Below, in pieces: positions 59,228 through 64,000 of a stretch of DNA of 64,000 nucleotides. Source of the DNA: Rhabditoides inermis (lineage: Eukaryota; Nematoda; Chromadorea; Rhabditida; Rhabditidae); assembly GCA_963966185.1 (NCBI GenBank), contig CAWZYM010000002.1, forward strand, positions 1 through 64,000. The letters run 5' to 3'. The position numbers were made by a program, and so were the translations under genes. The notes under the pieces were generated by a model. It was not told the origin of the DNA, made no database searches, and saw only the letters and a list, made by a program, of their open reading frames with translations. How positions within the stretch are numbered: the stretch's first letter is position 1; the number at the start of each line of letters is the position of its first letter.

Positions 59228-62200
59228 GCGAGAGAGACATGTCGCGTCGTCGCCACGGGTCCGGCTCCACACCCTGCACCACTCGATCTCGATAGATCGC
59301 TTCCCCTATAGGTTTCCGAGATTGACCGAGCGCAAGCAGTTCACATTGTCCATATCTCTCTCATAGGTGTCAATGTCAAGTTCTCTCTCCGCCCGCAACA
59401 CAGTATTAATATTATTGCGTATCCGTGTTTCGTTGTGGTTTCTTAATTTGTTCATGACATGATCCGCATTTTCATGACTGTCATCCACCTGTGTTTCTCT
59501 CCAGATGAGCTCCCGATTTTCACTACGCATTTCTCATCTCATTTTGTCTGTTTTTGGTTCGTCTCCCCAAAAAAGTTGCGAGTCCGCGAGTCGTGATGTC
59601 CCACAGTTTTACGATAAAATATGCATATTACTCATCTCTTGTGTGTGAACATAAATGCGGGAAGATCACTGAAACGGAAACGAGTAGTGGGTACGGTAGT
59701 GAAAGCTAGACGGATTTGGTATGCGCACTTGTCCCACAATGTCTTTGATGGCTTGTCGAGTGGCTATCGCACATACTCTCGCTTTCAAGCGATGGGAGCG
59801 CAGGCAGCTGCGAGTCTTCCCCCATCATCACTTTCCATTCCCCATATCCTATCCGCGCAGGCCAGCACACAATGCGTGTCCATCCATCCGCCGTCGCTTT
59901 CTCCATGTCATCCGGCCAGTCCTCTCTCTGTCTCTCCCCCACTATCACCTATCATCGCGTGAAACGAAACGTGTGTGTGCAATGCACAAGTGTCGAATTC
60001 GATTCCCGCATCCCTTCTTTCACGAGACAACGCAGCCGTCGAGAGAAAGCGAGACAAAAGATTTGCATAAATCATCGACTCGATTTCGCCGGTGGAGACA
60101 AGATAAACCTGTGCCGGACAACGTGAGAGCGGCCGCCTATCAGTGTTCGCAGCATCATCATGCATGCCTGCGCTGACCGCAAAAGTGAAGGGAGAGGGAC
60201 TGACGTCTGCCTGCTCCCTCCTCCTCCTCCTCCTCCTACCGTAACCGGCGCACACACAACCGAGGGTGTTAATTGAATTCTGCTTGTTTACAGGCAAAAC
60301 GCGACAACTACACCGAGACACAGTAGTGGCTCTAGGGGGGATGGCTACAGTAGTAGTAGTAGAGTGCCGGGGCAGAGACATAACAAGTCGACGAGCGGGA
60401 GTCGTGTTGTGTGTGTGTGCGTGTGAACAGGGATGGATTGTGCGAGGCTCTCTTTCTTTCTAGCCCGCTCACGCGAGAATCCACCATCAACACGACACAA
60501 GCACGCTCCCACGAGTATCCGACCGTAGCCGGGGAAGCACTCCTTCTCTACACACTTGTCCAACGTGTCTTCTCCGAACCATCACCTAATCCCTGTATCA
60601 CTCCCAGAAGCAAAAAGTAACACACACACACACAAGCGCCGGATGGCAAAAAAAAAAGTAGGAGCGTGCTCTCGCAACTCTTTGTGATCTGATATCAGGT
60701 GACCCCGGCTAATCCCGACTGACATGTCCGCTTTCGAAACAATCCCCGCACATCGTGTAAGTTTATCGGCGCGGCGCCTCGCGCGACGCGAAAAAGCGTG
60801 TATTTCCACAGCTGTTCACGGTTTCCCTGGCCAGGACAGAGCGCTATCGGATAGCGATGCACTTTGAGCGCGACATTCTAGGATTACACGTTTACAGGTA
60901 GTAATCACATTATCACTCCAGCACCTCTGTTCATCGCAACAACACGGTCGTAATACCGTGTAATCACGAGGGTTACTCATATTTGATGAATGAACAACCT
61001 ATTCATGTAGTCGTCGTGTACCTGTAGCAGATACAGATAACAACGATGATTCTGCTCGATTCACACTTTGCGACATATAATACACACATTCCATCGCTCC
61101 ATACCACGCACTACATGTGACTACTACAGTACACGATACTGATGTAATAATCATTTTTCGACCGTGTCGTTTCTCGCCCTACAATCTAATTTAGGGACCG
61201 ATTCTACACGACCCACGCGCTCATAAGATCATCAATGAATCAACCTTCGCCGGAGACGAACAATAGGCGAGAAAAGTGGACGGCGTCTTGTGTAGGCCGC
61301 GTACCGGTAGTGACAACACTGACACTATATCATCACATCACCGCAACACACGCAGACACAATCGGCACAAAAAGCAAGGCGGGCGACGACCGACGGGACG
61401 TTTCTCTCTTTCTCTTTCTCTCTCTCCACCTGCTGCGTACCAACTCAGAGTGTGGTGTAGAGTGTAGTTATTGTTGATTATGGTCATTACACCGGCGCCT
61501 TGCCATCGCTCTTCGTTCATCAATTACTAGGCATACGCGTCTGACACTTTGTTCGAGCAAGAACAATCACACACACTACTCTCGCTGGCCGGTCGACTTG
61601 TCACATCACATGCCAGTTGCCAGTCCAGCTGGTCTCAGTAACGGGGGGACCGTGCATTTTGCGCAGACACGCCGGTGCCCCCATACGTAATCACCCTTAT
61701 CACCGCGCTGCTGATCTCCTCTCTTGTCAGGCGAACACTTACGCCCTATCACACAATCACTAATCCACCTTGTAAAAACACGCCTTAATCGCGCTAATCG
61801 GATTTCGTGCGCGCTCTCGTCGCAGAGACATGAGCCGGCTATCACTGCTTACAACAGTACAATTCCGGCGCCCGGGTTCGGGAATGTTGGGCAAGAAGAA
61901 AGCGCTGGAACGGCAGGGGGGGATCACGCCCTGCCATCTCTATCGGAAACAATACTCCTAGAATACAGTACTCTGTCATAAACACTGTCCTCCGCTGTCG
62001 CTGCCATCCAGTGGCGCAATCCGATGATATGGCAACTCGCTCATTTATGACCAGGGAATAGACTCGTAACCCCCGGATTCCTTTGAATCGGAAGCCTGCC
62101 TGGCTCTCTCGCATGGCCGTGTTCTCTCGCCATCTCTGCCCCCAGCTCGTAAATAATCGCTTCGCAGCTCGCAACCATCAGCCACCGTCTGCGCAAATGT

Positions 62201-64000
62201 GTGTGTATTGTCCAAGTTAAAAAAAAAACTTACACCAGTTTTTGCTGGTCGTGAAATGGTCAGCGCAGGGGCGAGAGAGCGCGCCGCGCCGGGAGAGCCG
62301 ACCGCGCGCTCCTTCTTCATATTGAAACTAGGTATGATCGGGTGTAATCGAGAGAGAAACTCTTTTCCGTCGTCGCTCGTCGTCGTCTCTACAATGCTTG
62401 CGCGCGCGTACTGATCAGCTACGAGAATGAACATGGATGAAAGAGAGTGATGCAGACAGACAGCGATGTCCTCTACTTTCTCCCCACGGCCTGTCGAGGT
62501 AGAGCGATTAGTGCGGGTGGTAAATAATGTCTTAGTTATCTCGGCGCATCTCTTCCGGCCGATTGCGATCCGCTGAGGATTGCGTGCATACACAAATCAG
62601 CTGATCAATCAGCTACCGCTAAGGGAGGTCGGAGAGGTTGTGGGGGGATGTTGAAGGTAGGAACATATATTCAACATTTCCAATCCCTGCTCAACCATTC
62701 TCACGTATCGGTATCACGTCGCCCGAATCAAGGACGTTTTTGTTGGTTCTTCCATCTTGGGAAATAGTGTGTTACATGAGTGGGTGCGAAAAACGAAACA
62801 GAGACACGTCTCATCTCATCTCTCGCGAACTGAGAGTATATTGGTATTTCAATCGGACAATCTCCCATCATCTATCTGTCCGTCTTTCTCCGTCTACCCG
62901 CCGCTCTCTCGCCAAGCGTCTCGATTCTGTTGAAAGAGAGATCATTTCGATTCACCCCTTCTCACCTACACCCAACACACACACTCACATTCCTTGTCCC
63001 CATCTCTGTTTGTTTGATCAATCAAATCAAAATCTCTGTGTGCGAACTTGCAAAGAAGTCTCTCTCTTTCTCGCGCTTCCCCTTCTGCTTTCGCCACCCG
63101 GGAAGACGAGTGATACGATAGCCACTCTACCGCCGCCCGCGCACAAAAACTAGTCGATATTTGCACAGATAGAAGCGATCAGTGAAATCGACCACGAACA
63201 CGGATTTCCATGCATCCCGTCTCGCTTCTTTTCCACGTCGCGTCGGCTGGATGCGACGGTAGTGGATGGCCCTTGGGCGGTGCGCAACAAAGCCGCACAT
63301 TTCGCCCGGGACACCACTCCAGGAGTCATTGGCTTCTCCTTTGTTCGGTGGAACGCGACTTGCCTGGGGGTGATTGTGGCACGCGCGGCGTCTCTCACAA
63401 GCAGAGTGTGCCCGCCGGGGTGGTGGCGGAAGTGGCTTGATTCAATTAGGTGTGCCCGCCGGGCTCTGCGCACCTCGCCATTGTTCCGCACTGTACTCGT
63501 CACACAGTTGACAAGCGAACAATAGACGGGACACGTGTCCGAACATATGCCTGGGAGCCATAGTCAGCTTACGCCGAACAACTAAACACAACTCCGAACA
63601 CTGATGTAAACACGAAATGTGATCATAACAGTGCCTGTCCGTATGTGCCAGCGTGAGGTATGGGAGACAATATTGTGGGAGTCATGTTGCACATTGGTTC
63701 TATCCATGTAAACAGTGGGGGTGGAATAAGGGGTGAGCGGACACAGATTTGGCGCGATCACCCACCACCACCACTACTCGAGTATCCATTACACAACACG
63801 AGAGCGCGCACTGTCTCCAGATGACACGCTCCCATTGTGAAGCTGGCTCGTTCTCTCGTGCTATGTAATCTGGCAGTGATACCGGTAACCCGACACCCCC
63901 ACTACCACTGTAATGAGAGTAATGATGTCAGTGTATGTGTGGGAGAAGAGTGCAGATGACACACTACGAAAGAATGACGGACCACTCGGCTGGAAGACGG
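59228..64000. other. Gene-poor region downstream of the Iroquois gene
   Basis: 4.8 kb without an exon chain I can support on either strand. Short ORFs overlap CT-rich or random sequence. An ATAAAA-type poly(A) context near 59610 could end the Iroquois transcript. As the far flank of the Irx-Sowah block it may hold enhancers. Confidence 0.4.

Overview
This is animal nuclear DNA. The genes have many short GT-AG introns, long gene-poor stretches and many simple repeats and transposon fragments. I think a nematode is most likely. Two O-acetylserine sulfhydrylase-type cysteine synthases lie in tandem (in animals this family is mainly known from nematodes, as CYSL proteins). Several start codons sit just after a good 3' splice site with no visible upstream exon, which fits spliced-leader trans-splicing. 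TACGGTA/TACAGTA motifs litter the introns. The phylum call is inference, and I did not identify a species.

Left part (1-19 kb). After 5 kb of retrotransposon debris and GGGAGA/GA arrays come, on the minus strand, an unrecognised two-exon coding fragment (4548-4907), a PKN-type protein kinase (5429-7420), cysteine synthase-like A (8817-11379) and B (12162-14067). B is divergent from a plus-strand SLC22-like organic-ion transporter (15032-18827), with CCAAT and GC boxes between them.

Middle part (19-42 kb). On the minus strand are an Atossa/FAM214 homologue (19305-22522), mitochondrial ribosomal protein L19 (23023-29237) and a 20-exon TRC8/RNF145-type membrane RING ubiquitin ligase (29871-37800). 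The ligase is divergent from a plus-strand CCDC115/VMA22 homologue, a V-ATPase assembly factor (38593-41812).

Right part (42-64 kb). A sosondowah (SOWAH) ankyrin-repeat gene (46781-52202, minus) lies head to head with an Iroquois homeobox gene (57625-59227, plus). They are surrounded by about 15 kb with no recognisable coding sequence. This matches the ancient bilaterian Irx-Sowah regulatory block and is the most biologically interesting feature of the window.

Recurrent oddities are short introns made almost entirely of CT or GA microsatellite, partial duplications of exon-intron junctions in three genes, a perfect 120-bp inverted repeat in an intron of the RING ligase gene, a dispersed TTCGAA-rich MITE-like family, tRNA-derived SINE-like copies, and a truncated non-LTR retrotransposon flanked on both sides by GGGAGA arrays. 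Exon coordinates were read by eye from splice consensus, frame and family similarity. Most were checked for phase and length, but none was tested against transcripts.
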